Shown: positions 12,475-19,822 of the stretch, one piece after another | Layout: each line of letters starts with the position of its first letter | Position numbering within the stretch: position 1 is the stretch's first letter | Program-made: the position numbers and the translations under genes | Assembly (NCBI GenBank): GCA_905212345.1 | Contig: CAJMEC010000033.1 | Span: 1 to 19,822 of the forward strand | Direction: 5' to 3' | Source: an uncultured Sutterella sp. | Lineage (GTDB): Bacteria > Pseudomonadota > Gammaproteobacteria > Burkholderiales > Burkholderiaceae_F | DNA: 19,822 nucleotides | The notes under the pieces: generated by a model | The model's input: only the letters and a program-made list of their open reading frames with translations | The model's database searches: none | What the model was told of the DNA's origin: nothing

Positions 12475-14280
12475 ATGAAAAAACTTACTTCCATCGCACT
12501 TGCTGTTTCTTTAGCAACAGCCGCAATCTCCGCTCAGGCTTCTGAGGCCATGTCAGGCCCCAAAGTGGGTTTCATTGCCCAAGGCAACATCGGCGAAGTT
12601 GTCATGAATCCCTATGACATCGCTCCGTTGACGGCTGTCATCCGTAACGGCGGCTACACACTTGAAGACGCTACCGTCCGTATTGTTCCGAAAAAAGATG
12701 GTCAAGAAATCAAATACAACGTCTCCAAGCGCCAATTACTCACCCACGGCGGTATTCCGGTCTTCGGTCTCTATCCAGACTACGTCAACACGGTGGAAGT
12801 AACGTACACGCGTAACGACAATGGTAAGAAGGAAAAATTCAGCGAATCTTATACGATGTATGCTCCCGCTGTTTTCCAAGCCACCAACGGCATTCCTTCT
12901 CTGAAATCTTCCATGTTTAAGACCAAAGTAAATAAGGCTGATCCCGCCTTCGGCGATCGCCTTTATTTGGTCAACAACTTGATGCAAAACTACGCCAAGG
13001 CATCCCGTATTGTTTGGAATAACCCGAACGGCGGTGCTTTGCAATGGAACTTCTATCCGCAAAACGCCATTATCGACACAAAGGGTGAAGTGCGCTGGTA
13101 CATGCACGTCGAACCGATCTACGACGTTGAAGATCCGTATCGCTCCGGCGTAATGATGGGCTTCCAACAAGACCAAGACGGCAACATCACCTGGGGTTAT
13201 GGCCAACGCTACGCCAAGTATGACCTCTTGGGCCGTGAAATCTACAACCGCCGTCTGCCTTCGGCCTACGCTGACTTCTCTCACTCCTTTGACAACGCTC
13301 AAAACGGTCACGCTTTCTTGCGTGTGTCCTCGGCAGACTACCGCCGCCCCGACGGCAAGCGTGTGCATACTGTTCGTGACGTGATTTTGGAATTGGATGA
13401 ACAAGGTCAAGTTTTCGACGAATGGAAGTTGTGGGAAAGCTTGGATCCGTGGCGTGACGTCGTCTTAAAGACGATGGACCAAGGCGCTGTGTGCTTAAAC
13501 ATTGACGCTTCCAAGTCCGGTCAAACGTTAAGCGCTGAAGACCTCGCCAAAATGGACCAATCTGATCAATTCGGAGACATCACCGGTGCCGGTCCCGGCC
13601 GCAACTGGGCTCACGTTAACTCGGTTGACTACGACCCGACCGATGACTCCATCATTATTTCCTCTCGTCACCAATCGGCTATTGTGAAGATCGGCCGTGA
13701 CAAGAAAGTGAAATGGATTCTCGCTACCCCGACAGGCTGGAATAAGGATTTGTTGGGTAAGGTTTTGACCCCGGTGGACAGCAAGGGCAAGAAGATCAAG
13801 TGCGAAAACAATCAATGTGAAGGCGGCTTTGACTGGACCTGGACGCAACACACTGCTTTCCGCATTGACGAAAAGAGCAACAAGGACGTGATCTATATCA
13901 CCGCTTTCGATAATGGTGACGGTCGCCACCTCGAACAACCCGCTATCCCGTCCATGAAGTACAGCCGAGCAGTTGTCTTCAAGATCGACCAAAAGAAGAT
14001 GACTGTTCAGCAAATTTGGGAATATGGCAAAGAACGCGGCAACGAATGGTATAGCCCGGTAACTTCTTTGACCAAGTACTACAAGGATAAGGACTCAGTC
14101 TTCGTGTACTCGGCCACTGCCGGCATGGGCGCTAAGTTCACAAACGCCGTTGCTCCGAATCCCTTCATCGAAGAATTCAAGTGGGGCGCTAAGGAACCTT
14201 CTGTTGAAATCCAATTGCTTGACACGATGGGTTATCAAGCAATGCCGATCAGCGTTGAAAAGGCTTTCAACACGAAGTAA
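12475..14280 (+). CDS. assT: Periplasmic arylsulfate sulfotransferase
   Basis: PAPS-independent arylsulfate sulfotransferase, which moves sulfate from a phenolic sulfate to another phenol in the periplasm through a sulfo-histidine intermediate. I start it at ATG 12475 (GAGGACAAC upstream), giving 601 aa with signal peptide MKKLTSIALAVSLATAAISAQA; the E. coli enzyme is of similar size. The six-bladed propeller region carries His380 (GRNWAHVNS), Arg398 (SSRHQS) and His459 (WTWTQHTAF), which at a near-constant offset match E. coli His356, Arg374 and His436; a fourth His is near 270-279. Cys443 and Cys448 correspond to the E. coli disulfide pair. Codon use looks more biased than its neighbours, suggesting high expression. 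The disulfide is probably made by the DsbL/DsbI pair downstream. Confidence 0.95.
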   Translation: MKKLTSIALAVSLATAAISAQASEAMSGPKVGFIAQGNIGEVVMNPYDIAPLTAVIRNGGYTLEDATVRIVPKKDGQEIKYNVSKRQLLTHGGIPVFGLYPDYVNTVEVTYTRNDNGKKEKFSESYTMYAPAVFQATNGIPSLKSSMFKTKVNKADPAFGDRLYLVNNLMQNYAKASRIVWNNPNGGALQWNFYPQNAIIDTKGEVRWYMHVEPIYDVEDPYRSGVMMGFQQDQDGNITWGYGQRYAKYDLLGREIYNRRLPSAYADFSHSFDNAQNGHAFLRVSSADYRRPDGKRVHTVRDVILELDEQGQVFDEWKLWESLDPWRDVVLKTMDQGAVCLNIDASKSGQTLSAEDLAKMDQSDQFGDITGAGPGRNWAHVNSVDYDPTDDSIIISSRHQSAIVKIGRDKKVKWILATPTGWNKDLLGKVLTPVDSKGKKIKCENNQCEGGFDWTWTQHTAFRIDEKSNKDVIYITAFDNGDGRHLEQPAIPSMKYSRAVVFKIDQKKMTVQQIWEYGKERGNEWYSPVTSLTKYYKDKDSVFVYSATAGMGAKFTNAVAPNPFIEEFKWGAKEPSVEIQLLDTMGYQAMPISVEKAFNTK

Positions 14281-14295
14281 TTCTTTATGAAAACC

Positions 14296-14321
14296 AGGGC
14301 GAAGACATACGTCTTCGCCCT
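14296..14321 (+). other. Strong intercistronic hairpin without U-tract
   Basis: Perfect 11-bp stem AGGGCGAAGAC/GTCTTCGCCCT with loop ATAC, followed by TAGCAATAC rather than a T-run. More likely an mRNA-stabilising or processing structure between assT and dsbL than an intrinsic terminator. Confidence 0.7.
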
Positions 14322-14354
14322 TAGCAATACATTTAAATCAAAAGGAAATTTAAT

Positions 14355-15011
14355 ATGTTACGTCGCCAATTCTTAGCTGCAGCCGCCGCTGTCGGCATGG
14401 CTTTCTCCGTTTCTGCTTTTGCCGCCCCGGTTGAAGGTCAAGACTACGTTGTTTTAGAAAAACCGATTGTTAACGCCGATAAAACATTAATTAAGGTTTA
14501 CTCCTACGACTGCCCTTTCTGCTACCGCTATGACAAAGGAGTGGTTCCCATCCTTAAAGAAAAACTTGGCAAGGAACTCACCTTTAAGGACTATCACCTT
14601 CACACCAAAGGTAAATATGGCAATCAAGGCGATGACGTTCTCGCTGTGCTTTGGGTTGAGGACGAAGCCGCTGGCCGCGATCCGACAGATGAAGGCTCTT
14701 TGCACAAAAAAGCCAAATTTGCTCTCTATCAGGCTTACCACGATAAGAAAGAACGCTGGGATGCCGGTGAAGACGCTTTCTTGAAGACCGCTCTTGACGC
14801 TGCCGGCATGAGTCGCGCCGATTTTGATCAAAAGAAGAACGATCCGAAGGTTCAAGCTCTCGTGAAGTCTTGGAAAGACTGCACCTATGATGTCGCCAAA
14901 GTCCAAGGCGTGCCCGCTTTCGTAGTCAATGGTAAATATTTGTTGAAGACGGCTTCTATCTCTTCGATTGATAGCATGGTCGACAACATCCGTGAATTGT
15001 CTAAGAAATAA
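14355..15011 (+). CDS. dsbL: DsbL-type thiol oxidase for AssT
   Basis: A 218-aa DsbA-superfamily protein with a signal peptide (MLRRQFLAAAAAVGMAFSVS..., cleavage near AFA-AP). The active site is CPFC (Cys53, Cys56), the form of E. coli DsbL, not the CPHC of general DsbA; the cis-proline loop is GVPAF (Pro187). A further Cys lies at 176. DsbL is a specialised oxidase for the AssT disulfide. Its position between assT and a DsbB-like gene repeats the uropathogenic E. coli arrangement of the same three genes. AAAGGAAA precedes the ATG. Confidence 0.92.
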   Translation: MLRRQFLAAAAAVGMAFSVSAFAAPVEGQDYVVLEKPIVNADKTLIKVYSYDCPFCYRYDKGVVPILKEKLGKELTFKDYHLHTKGKYGNQGDDVLAVLWVEDEAAGRDPTDEGSLHKKAKFALYQAYHDKKERWDAGEDAFLKTALDAAGMSRADFDQKKNDPKVQALVKSWKDCTYDVAKVQGVPAFVVNGKYLLKTASISSIDSMVDNIRELSKK

Positions 15012-15022
15012 GGAAGGGCCTC

Positions 15023-15688
15023 ATGAAAGGGTTTTGTTCAAGCTTTAAAAAAGATCCCATGGGGACGCTTGCCGCCTGGCAAGACACTCGTGAACCGTGG
15101 CTACTTTTTGCATTTACGTCCATCTTGTTGGTGCTTTTAGCGCACTACTTATTCCAAAACTGGCTGCATATGCTGCCCTGCGAACAATGCGTCTACATCC
15201 GTTACGGCAATATCGTAATGGCAATCGGCGCCTTCATTGTTGCAATTAAACCGAAGGTGATTTGGTCTAAGATCGTCGGTATCGGCATCTTCCTCTACGG
15301 CTTGATCTACACAATGATGTGCTCTTGGAAACTGATGGGCATCCATGACGCCGTGCATTCTGATGATCCGTTGGCAATGTTTAGCATGCAAGGCTGCTCG
15401 ACAGAACCCACCTACCACTTTGGTCTCCCACTCGATAAATGGTGGCCAGATTGGTTTAAGCAAACCGGCGATTGCGGTTATGACGCTCCGGTCGTGCCAG
15501 CGGGTACTGAATTGGGAGATTTCCAACGTTGGTTGATCGAGGTTTACCAAGCAAGCGACGGTTGGTACCTGTTTCCGCAATGGAAATTTATGGACATGGC
15601 CGAATGCTGCATGCTCGCATGCGTCTGCTACGCTATTTTGTTAGCCGCTCTTTTATTCGCATGGATAAAACGCGACTTTCTGAAGTAA
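15023..15688 (+). CDS. dsbI: DsbI-type quinone-linked oxidoreductase
   Basis: A 221-aa DsbB-family inner membrane protein that would reoxidise DsbL and pass electrons to quinone. Membrane helices: about 27-47, 63-80, 85-105 and a last one near 190-213. The first periplasmic pair is Cys53-Cys56 (CEQC) just after helix 1, the second pair Cys125 and Cys151 in the long periplasmic loop. The loop is longer than in DsbB, as is usual in DsbI. AGGAAGGG precedes the ATG; the gap to dsbL is 11 bp. Confidence 0.92.
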   Translation: MKGFCSSFKKDPMGTLAAWQDTREPWLLFAFTSILLVLLAHYLFQNWLHMLPCEQCVYIRYGNIVMAIGAFIVAIKPKVIWSKIVGIGIFLYGLIYTMMCSWKLMGIHDAVHSDDPLAMFSMQGCSTEPTYHFGLPLDKWWPDWFKQTGDCGYDAPVVPAGTELGDFQRWLIEVYQASDGWYLFPQWKFMDMAECCMLACVCYAILLAALLFAWIKRDFLK

Positions 15689-15753
15689 ACCTAATGGTAA
15701 GACGATAAGGCCTTTGCTAAATAACCTCACGATTAACTAAGCAAAAGGGCTGG

Positions 15754-15787
15754 ACTCCCGTCTGATTGAATCAGGCGGGAGTTTTTT
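15754..15787 (+). terminator. Terminator of the assT-dsbL-dsbI operon
   Basis: Thirteen-pair stem ACTCCCGTCTGAT/ATCAGGCGGGAGT with one T-G pair and loop TGA, then a T-run. Confidence 0.92.
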
Positions 15788-15859
15788 CTATTTTTTGCGT
15801 CAAAACATTTTGGCAGTCCTATACTGAAAGTGTCAGTGCTAAAGTTTGGGAGAAATGTA

Positions 15860-17284
15860 ATGGCATACAACTTTGACAAACTTTATATCAATGGCCATTG
15901 GTGCGATTCGACAAGCGGACGATTTATTGAGGTTGAAAACCCCGCAACGCTTGAACATTTTGCACGGGTTCCCGAAGGAAATGAAAAAGATATTGATGCC
16001 GCGGTAAAAGCCGCGCACGAAGCCTTTAAGAGTTGGAGCAATACGGAGTTGGCTGTTAGAGTCGGCCTGATGAAAAAGATGCTCACAATCTTTGAGGGCT
16101 ACCAAGACAAAATCATTGATCTTGAAGTTAAAGAGTTGGGAGCGCCCGTTAGCTTTTCTGTGCAGTCTCATTGTGTGTACCAATACGCAAGAACCCAATC
16201 CTATATTGATTGCGCAATGCAACTACCTTTGGAAGAAAGCCTGCAAGCTTCAACGGTCTATCGTGAACCGATCGGGGTTGTCGCTTGCATTACCCCTTGG
16301 AACTACCCGCTCGGTCAGGTCGTCCAAAAGGTTATTCCCGCAATCCTTATGGGCAACACCGTTGTGCTTAAACCAAGCCAACATACTCCGCTTACAGCCT
16401 ATCTCTTAATTGATGCTTTCGATCAAGCGGGCTTCCCGCCTGGAGTTATTAACATGGTTACAGGTAAAGGCAGCGCCGTAGGCGATGCCCTTGCTTCTCA
16501 CCCCTTGGTGGATATGGTTTCCTTTACCGGATCAACCAAAGTCGGCTCTAAACTGAGCCAACGCGCCTTAGAAAGTATTAAGCGAATCAGCTTGGAATTA
16601 GGTGGCAAGTCACCTTTCGTTTGGCTGCCTGGCGCCGAGTATGAAAAAGCCGTCAGTAAACTTTTTGATTCTATATTCCTCAATAGCGGTCAGACCTGCA
16701 CGGCATTTTCTCGTCTGCTTGTTCCAGAAGAAGATAAAAAGACCGTTGAAGCGCTACTACTCAAGCATATCCCTGACTATATTGTTGGCGATCCGGGCGA
16801 TCCTAAGACAAAAATCGGGCCGGTTTCTTCCAAGGCCCAATTTGAAAAAATTGCCTCCTATTTGAAGTTGGGACTTGAAGAAGGCGCCAAACTGCTGGCA
16901 GGAGAAATTCCTACGGATTACTCTCACGGCTACTACATTAAACCGGCTATTTTTACTGATGTTAAAAATTCCATGAGAATTGCTCGTGAGGAAATCTTTG
17001 GACCGGTTCTCTGTTTGATTACTTATAAAACCATTGAAGAAGCGATTGCCATTGCCAACGACACCCCTTATGGACTTAATGCCGCTGTCTTTGGCAATAA
17101 ACAAAAAGCCATTGAAGTTGCTAAACAAATCAAAGCCGGCAACGTTTATATCAATGACGCTCCCCGTGACGTCACGGCTCCCTTTGGCGGATACAAACAA
17201 AGCGGCATCGGTCGAGAAGGCGGTTTTGCCGGACTGCTCGAATTTACTCAACCTAAAGCAATTTTTGATCGTTCAAGCTTCTAA
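15860..17284 (+). CDS. NAD(P)-dependent aldehyde dehydrogenase
   Basis: A 474-aa aldehyde dehydrogenase superfamily member. The start is ATG 15860 with GGGAGA 7 bases upstream; an in-frame ATG at 15830 has no site. The nucleotide-binding part has ITPWNYPLGQ, VVLKPSQHTP and FTGSTKVG; Glu246 (ELGGKSPF) is the general base and Cys280 (NSGQTCTAFSR) the nucleophile; EEIFGPVL and the end GGYKQSGIGREGG are typical. It oxidises an aldehyde to the acid in the cytoplasm; the substrate cannot be told from sequence. It forms a single-gene unit between two terminators and has no clear partner here. Confidence 0.93.
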   Translation: MAYNFDKLYINGHWCDSTSGRFIEVENPATLEHFARVPEGNEKDIDAAVKAAHEAFKSWSNTELAVRVGLMKKMLTIFEGYQDKIIDLEVKELGAPVSFSVQSHCVYQYARTQSYIDCAMQLPLEESLQASTVYREPIGVVACITPWNYPLGQVVQKVIPAILMGNTVVLKPSQHTPLTAYLLIDAFDQAGFPPGVINMVTGKGSAVGDALASHPLVDMVSFTGSTKVGSKLSQRALESIKRISLELGGKSPFVWLPGAEYEKAVSKLFDSIFLNSGQTCTAFSRLLVPEEDKKTVEALLLKHIPDYIVGDPGDPKTKIGPVSSKAQFEKIASYLKLGLEEGAKLLAGEIPTDYSHGYYIKPAIFTDVKNSMRIAREEIFGPVLCLITYKTIEEAIAIANDTPYGLNAAVFGNKQKAIEVAKQIKAGNVYINDAPRDVTAPFGGYKQSGIGREGGFAGLLEFTQPKAIFDRSSF

Positions 17285-17308
17285 TTGCATTGGATAATCT
17301 TTAATGTC

Positions 17309-17340
17309 AGCTTGCACCCGTCTGGGTGCAAGCTCTTTTT
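17309..17340. terminator. Terminator between convergent genes
   Basis: Perfect 11-bp stem AGCTTGCACCC/GGGTGCAAGCT with loop GTCT, then CTTTTT on the + strand. Ends the aldehyde dehydrogenase gene; panF ends at 17339 from the other side. Confidence 0.92.
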
Positions 17341-18808
17341 ATGGGAAAAATTCAAGGTTCTTTTCTTTACGGCCTACCAAACTGACCAGGACAAAAACGA
17401 CAATTGAAGCAAGAATGGCCGGAGTGACAGCGTGCCAGCCGCCAAGATCGGGTTTCACTAAACAGGCCCATCCGTAAACACTGAGGCCGATGCAAACAGC
17501 CGCCCACGCCCCAAAACGGGTTGCCCGAGCCCAAAAAAGACCGCCGACCAAGGGACACAAAAAAGCAATTTCCAATCCCCCAAACGCAAACATATTGATC
17601 CAAACAATAATGTCCATGGGGGCAACAGCTAGAAGAAGCGACAGCAACCCTATTGAAAAAGTACAAACTTTGGCATACCGCCTTACTGCTTCTCCTTTAT
17701 CAGGAATGCTACTGTAGCGTTTTAAAAATAGGTCTTTGATAATCGCAGAAGAAGCAGCAATCAATAATGAGCTGACAGTAGACATGGTGGCTGCAATCGG
17801 AGCAACTAGGGTAATACCGGCCACCCATGGATTCATATGATGGGAAATTAAATAAGGAATCATCGCATCGGTGTTGTGGCCGAAAACGGTAGCATCCGAA
17901 ATAACTCCACGGGCCAAGAACCCCAAAAGTGTCATACCGATCATTAGCGCGCCACAGACAATAGTGCTCACCACCATGGCTAAATGCAAGTCTTCCGTTC
18001 GCCTATAAGCCATGCAACGAATGGCTGACTGCGGCAAAGCCACCGTCGCAAAACCCACCAAAATCCAGGATGAAAAAAGAAGTGTCCAGGGAAGCGCTCC
18101 CGAAGACGTTGGCGTGAAAAAGGCTTGAGCTTGCTCAGCATTTGCCTCTTGAGTAATTTTTTGCATCAAAGAGGTCAGACCTCCCGCCTGTCCGACGATA
18201 TCTGCCGCCAACACGCCCATTCCGATAAGCATCAATAGGGCGCAGACAGTATCGGTTATGGCAACGGCCTTAAATCCTCCGGTGGTTGTATAAGCGATAA
18301 CAACAACCCCGAAGATTAAAAGTCCTAATATATAATCGAGACCTGCAGCTTGGGAGATCAGTTGGGCTCCCCCGATAAATTGCCCCACCATCATAGCCAT
18401 GAAGAAAAAAAGCAACGCAATGGATAAAAAGGCTCCCAAAGCAGGGCTTTTAAAACGAGCTACGATGACATCGATAATGGTAATAGCTCCAATTTTTCTG
18501 CTAACTAAAGATAATTTTTTCCCAAGTACTCCCAGTACCAGAAAACCCGTAATGATTTGAGGGGCGGCAAACACTACCCATCCTAATCCGTACCGCCAGG
18601 CAAGACCAGGGCCGGAGACAAATGAGCTCACCGAGCCATAAGTGGCCACAAGTGTCATCGCTAAAACGAACCCCTTAAGAGCCCGGTCGCCTAAAAAGTA
18701 ACTTTTTAAAAAATCGGCCCCCGTTCTTTGCGGATCAGTACGTCCGATAAGAAGCAAAACCAAAAGAAATAGGATAAGAGGAACGAAGATAACCAAAGAC
18801 GGATTCAC
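17339..18808 (-). CDS. panF: Sodium/pantothenate symporter
   Basis: A 489-aa member of the sodium:solute symporter family with about 13 membrane helices. The PanF pattern is clear: FLKSYFLGDRALKGFVLAMT, VATYGSVSSFVSGPG, YGLGWV, LGKKLSLVSRKIGAITIIDV, QFIGGAQL, TTGGFKAVAITDT and LAFGGLE-like FAFGGLEIAFLCPLVGGLFW, followed by PIAATMST. It brings pantothenate, the CoA precursor, into the cell with Na+. The start is GTG and overlaps the yhdT stop by 4 bp (GTGA), with AGGAGAAGG upstream, so the two are translationally coupled. The yhdT-panF order is the same as in E. coli. Confidence 0.93.
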   Translation of the reverse strand: MNPSLVIFVPLILFLLVLLLIGRTDPQRTGADFLKSYFLGDRALKGFVLAMTLVATYGSVSSFVSGPGLAWRYGLGWVVFAAPQIITGFLVLGVLGKKLSLVSRKIGAITIIDVIVARFKSPALGAFLSIALLFFFMAMMVGQFIGGAQLISQAAGLDYILGLLIFGVVVIAYTTTGGFKAVAITDTVCALLMLIGMGVLAADIVGQAGGLTSLMQKITQEANAEQAQAFFTPTSSGALPWTLLFSSWILVGFATVALPQSAIRCMAYRRTEDLHLAMVVSTIVCGALMIGMTLLGFLARGVISDATVFGHNTDAMIPYLISHHMNPWVAGITLVAPIAATMSTVSSLLIAASSAIIKDLFLKRYSSIPDKGEAVRRYAKVCTFSIGLLSLLLAVAPMDIIVWINMFAFGGLEIAFLCPLVGGLFWARATRFGAWAAVCIGLSVYGWACLVKPDLGGWHAVTPAILASIVVFVLVSLVGRKEKNLEFFP

Positions 18809-19074
18809 GGCTCCTTCTCCTCTTTGTGATCAAGATTGAAATTGCGAAGGAAATACTTCACTAATAACCAAACAACAAGTACAGATAAAAGATAGCCGCC
18901 GAGACAAGAAAGCCAAAACCAAATCGGCAAACCCCAACATGAATACGCAAAATCCTGAGTCAAAAAAAGAACACCCCAGAAAAAAAGGAATACCAAAAGC
19001 GCCGCCGCAACTGTATAGAGCGCCTCCCTATGGCTTTGCTTAATGGCTTCTTTATACGTCTTAGGACTCTTCAT
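18805..19074 (-). CDS. yhdT: YhdT-family small membrane protein
   Basis: An 89-aa protein of the YhdT (DUF997) family, which nearly always precedes panF. It has a basic N-terminus (KSPKTYKEAIKQSHREALYT) and two membrane helices, about 20-40 and 52-72, with the family's CWGLPIWFWLSC between them, and a charged tail. Its function is unproven; a role as partner of the symporter is inferred from its constant location. AAAGAGA lies upstream of the ATG. Confidence 0.88.
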   Translation of the reverse strand: MKSPKTYKEAIKQSHREALYTVAAALLVFLFFWGVLFLTQDFAYSCWGLPIWFWLSCLGGYLLSVLVVWLLVKYFLRNFNLDHKEEKEP

Positions 19075-19075
19075 A

Positions 19076-19672
19076 CTACGATCTCTTTCGTGTGGCTTTA
19101 ATGAAACATTCTACCAGACGTAGCTTTTCCGGATACCCCTGATAGATACGCTCCGGGTACCATTGAACAGAAACCTGAAAATCGTCGCCACTAACTTGAA
19201 GCGCCTCAACAATTTGATCGTTTGAACTGGGGACAGTCGCATTAAGAGCGACCGCTTGTTGACGGAAACTGTTGACTGATATGATTTTCTCTTTACTGGC
19301 TTTTAATAAAAGAAAATCACCCAACACGCCCAACCCATGCATGATCATTGTCCTCGCGTGACAAAGCGGTATTCCGGTCGGCTACCGACTTGACTGGAAA
19401 TATTTTCTATCAATGTTCCGCCCATTACCACGTTAATGTGTTGCATCCCACGGCAGATGTCAAAAATCAGCTCATGAACGTTACACGCTAGATCAAAAGG
19501 GCAAATTCCACTACATCAAATATCAAAGCCGGTTTCTGACAATACCGGATGTACTGACCGGAGCAATATTTTGAGCGCCTTTAAACAAAAAGCCGTCAAA
19601 ACGAACGACAGCTCCATAAATGGCTTCCGATGGAGCACTTAAAGGCAGCATCTTCGGCATGCCTCCCAAAGC
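19076..19672 (-). pseudogene. Broken peptidase C26 (gamma-Glu-GABA hydrolase-like) gene
   Basis: Three consecutive pieces on the - strand match successive parts of a class I glutamine-amidotransferase-like hydrolase (PuuD type) but in different frames. Piece 1 (19672-19523) has GGMPKMLPL and FDGFLFKGAQNIAP, the counterpart of the DGLLLTGG region, and ends at a stop. Piece 2 (about 19490-19345) has DICRGMQHINVVMGGTL with the nucleophile Cys, then a TGA. Piece 3 (19348-19076) has HGLGV, VNSFRQQA and VSVQWYPE; the catalytic His of QWHPE is Tyr and the second His of VNSFHHQ is changed. The segment between pieces 1 and 2 is also shortened. The enzyme would have hydrolysed gamma-glutamyl compounds such as gamma-Glu-GABA. 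Only the last piece is an open frame and it lacks an active site. Confidence 0.8.
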
Positions 19673-19716
19673 TCAAATACAGAAACGCAACGCCCGTTAC
19701 GAAAAACCTGGTCGAT

Positions 19717-19749
19717 GTTGATCAGATATAGTCAAAATACCTGATCAAC
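19717..19749. promoter_or_regulatory. 9-bp perfect inverted repeat near the right edge
   Basis: GTTGATCAG (19717-19725) and CTGATCAAC (19741-19749) with a 15-bp spacer, just upstream of the decayed C26 gene. It may be an operator left from the functional gene or lie inside its lost N-terminal part. No gene is recognised in 19673-19822. Confidence 0.4.
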
Positions 19750-19822
19750 TTCCGCTTTCTCTTCCTCCATCATCGGGATGAGTTTCACTTCGAATCTCTC
19801 CAAAGCCAGCGCTCATCTCTCA

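Noticed and set aside
12736..13410. 224-codon open frame antisense to assT
   Set aside because: Caused by the strong codon bias of assT; no start context and no recognisable domain. The other long antisense frame at 13528-14013 is rejected for the same reason.
14296..14321. Intrinsic terminator after assT
   Set aside because: The stem is perfect but is followed by TAGCAATAC with no T-run, and dsbL and dsbI belong functionally to the same unit.

Overview
The window reads as a chromosomal segment of a gut betaproteobacterium of the Sutterellaceae type (Sutterella, Parasutterella or Turicimonas). This is inferred from the moderate base composition, the periplasmic arylsulfate sulfotransferase with its own Dsb pair, and the style of the tRNAs and terminators. 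No rRNA or species-level marker is present, so the placement is provisional.

Region 1 (1-7916) is a tRNA-Asp/tRNA-Phe pair whose tRNA-Phe 3' end is the insertion site of a compact 7.8 kb element. The element is bounded by 16-bp direct repeats (118-133 and 7901-7916). A duplicated 12-bp motif near each end looks like the integrase arm-binding sites. A leftward chain of six overlapping or abutting genes runs from 4510 to 249: AlpA-type regulator, a small basic protein in a hairpin-rich stretch, a small unknown protein, a Toprim primase, a DUF927 ATPase/helicase and a small repeat-bearing protein. A 1.2 kb non-coding region follows, then a lone small terminase subunit on the + strand and a P4-type integrase on the - strand. 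There is no capsid, portal, tail or large terminase gene. The layout matches a phage satellite (PICI/P4-like), apparently a very small one. The non-coding region is the most unusual part: many pairs of short repeats, each pair of different sequence but with copies exactly 10 bp apart, interleaved with CGCGCG boxes and T-tracts.

Region 2 (7917-11250) holds the original tRNA terminator, a periplasmic YgiW/YdeI-type OB-fold protein, and a metal-efflux module: an ArsR/SmtB-family repressor facing away from a free-standing HMA metal-binding protein and a CadA/ZntA-type P1B ATPase that lacks its own HMA domain. Three copies of a 16-bp inverted repeat sit before the three genes and form a plausible regulon.

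Region 3 (11392-15800) is a LysR regulator followed by assT-dsbL-dsbI: an arylsulfate sulfotransferase and the dedicated DsbA-like (CPFC) and DsbB-like proteins that would form its disulfide. A perfect 12-bp inverted repeat covers the assT ribosome binding site, and an 11-bp hairpin without a U-tract separates assT from dsbL.

Region 4 (15800-19822) is an aldehyde dehydrogenase, then on the - strand the yhdT-panF pair (pantothenate/Na+ symport), and upstream of it a broken peptidase C26 (gamma-glutamyl-GABA hydrolase-like) gene with frameshifts and a changed catalytic His.
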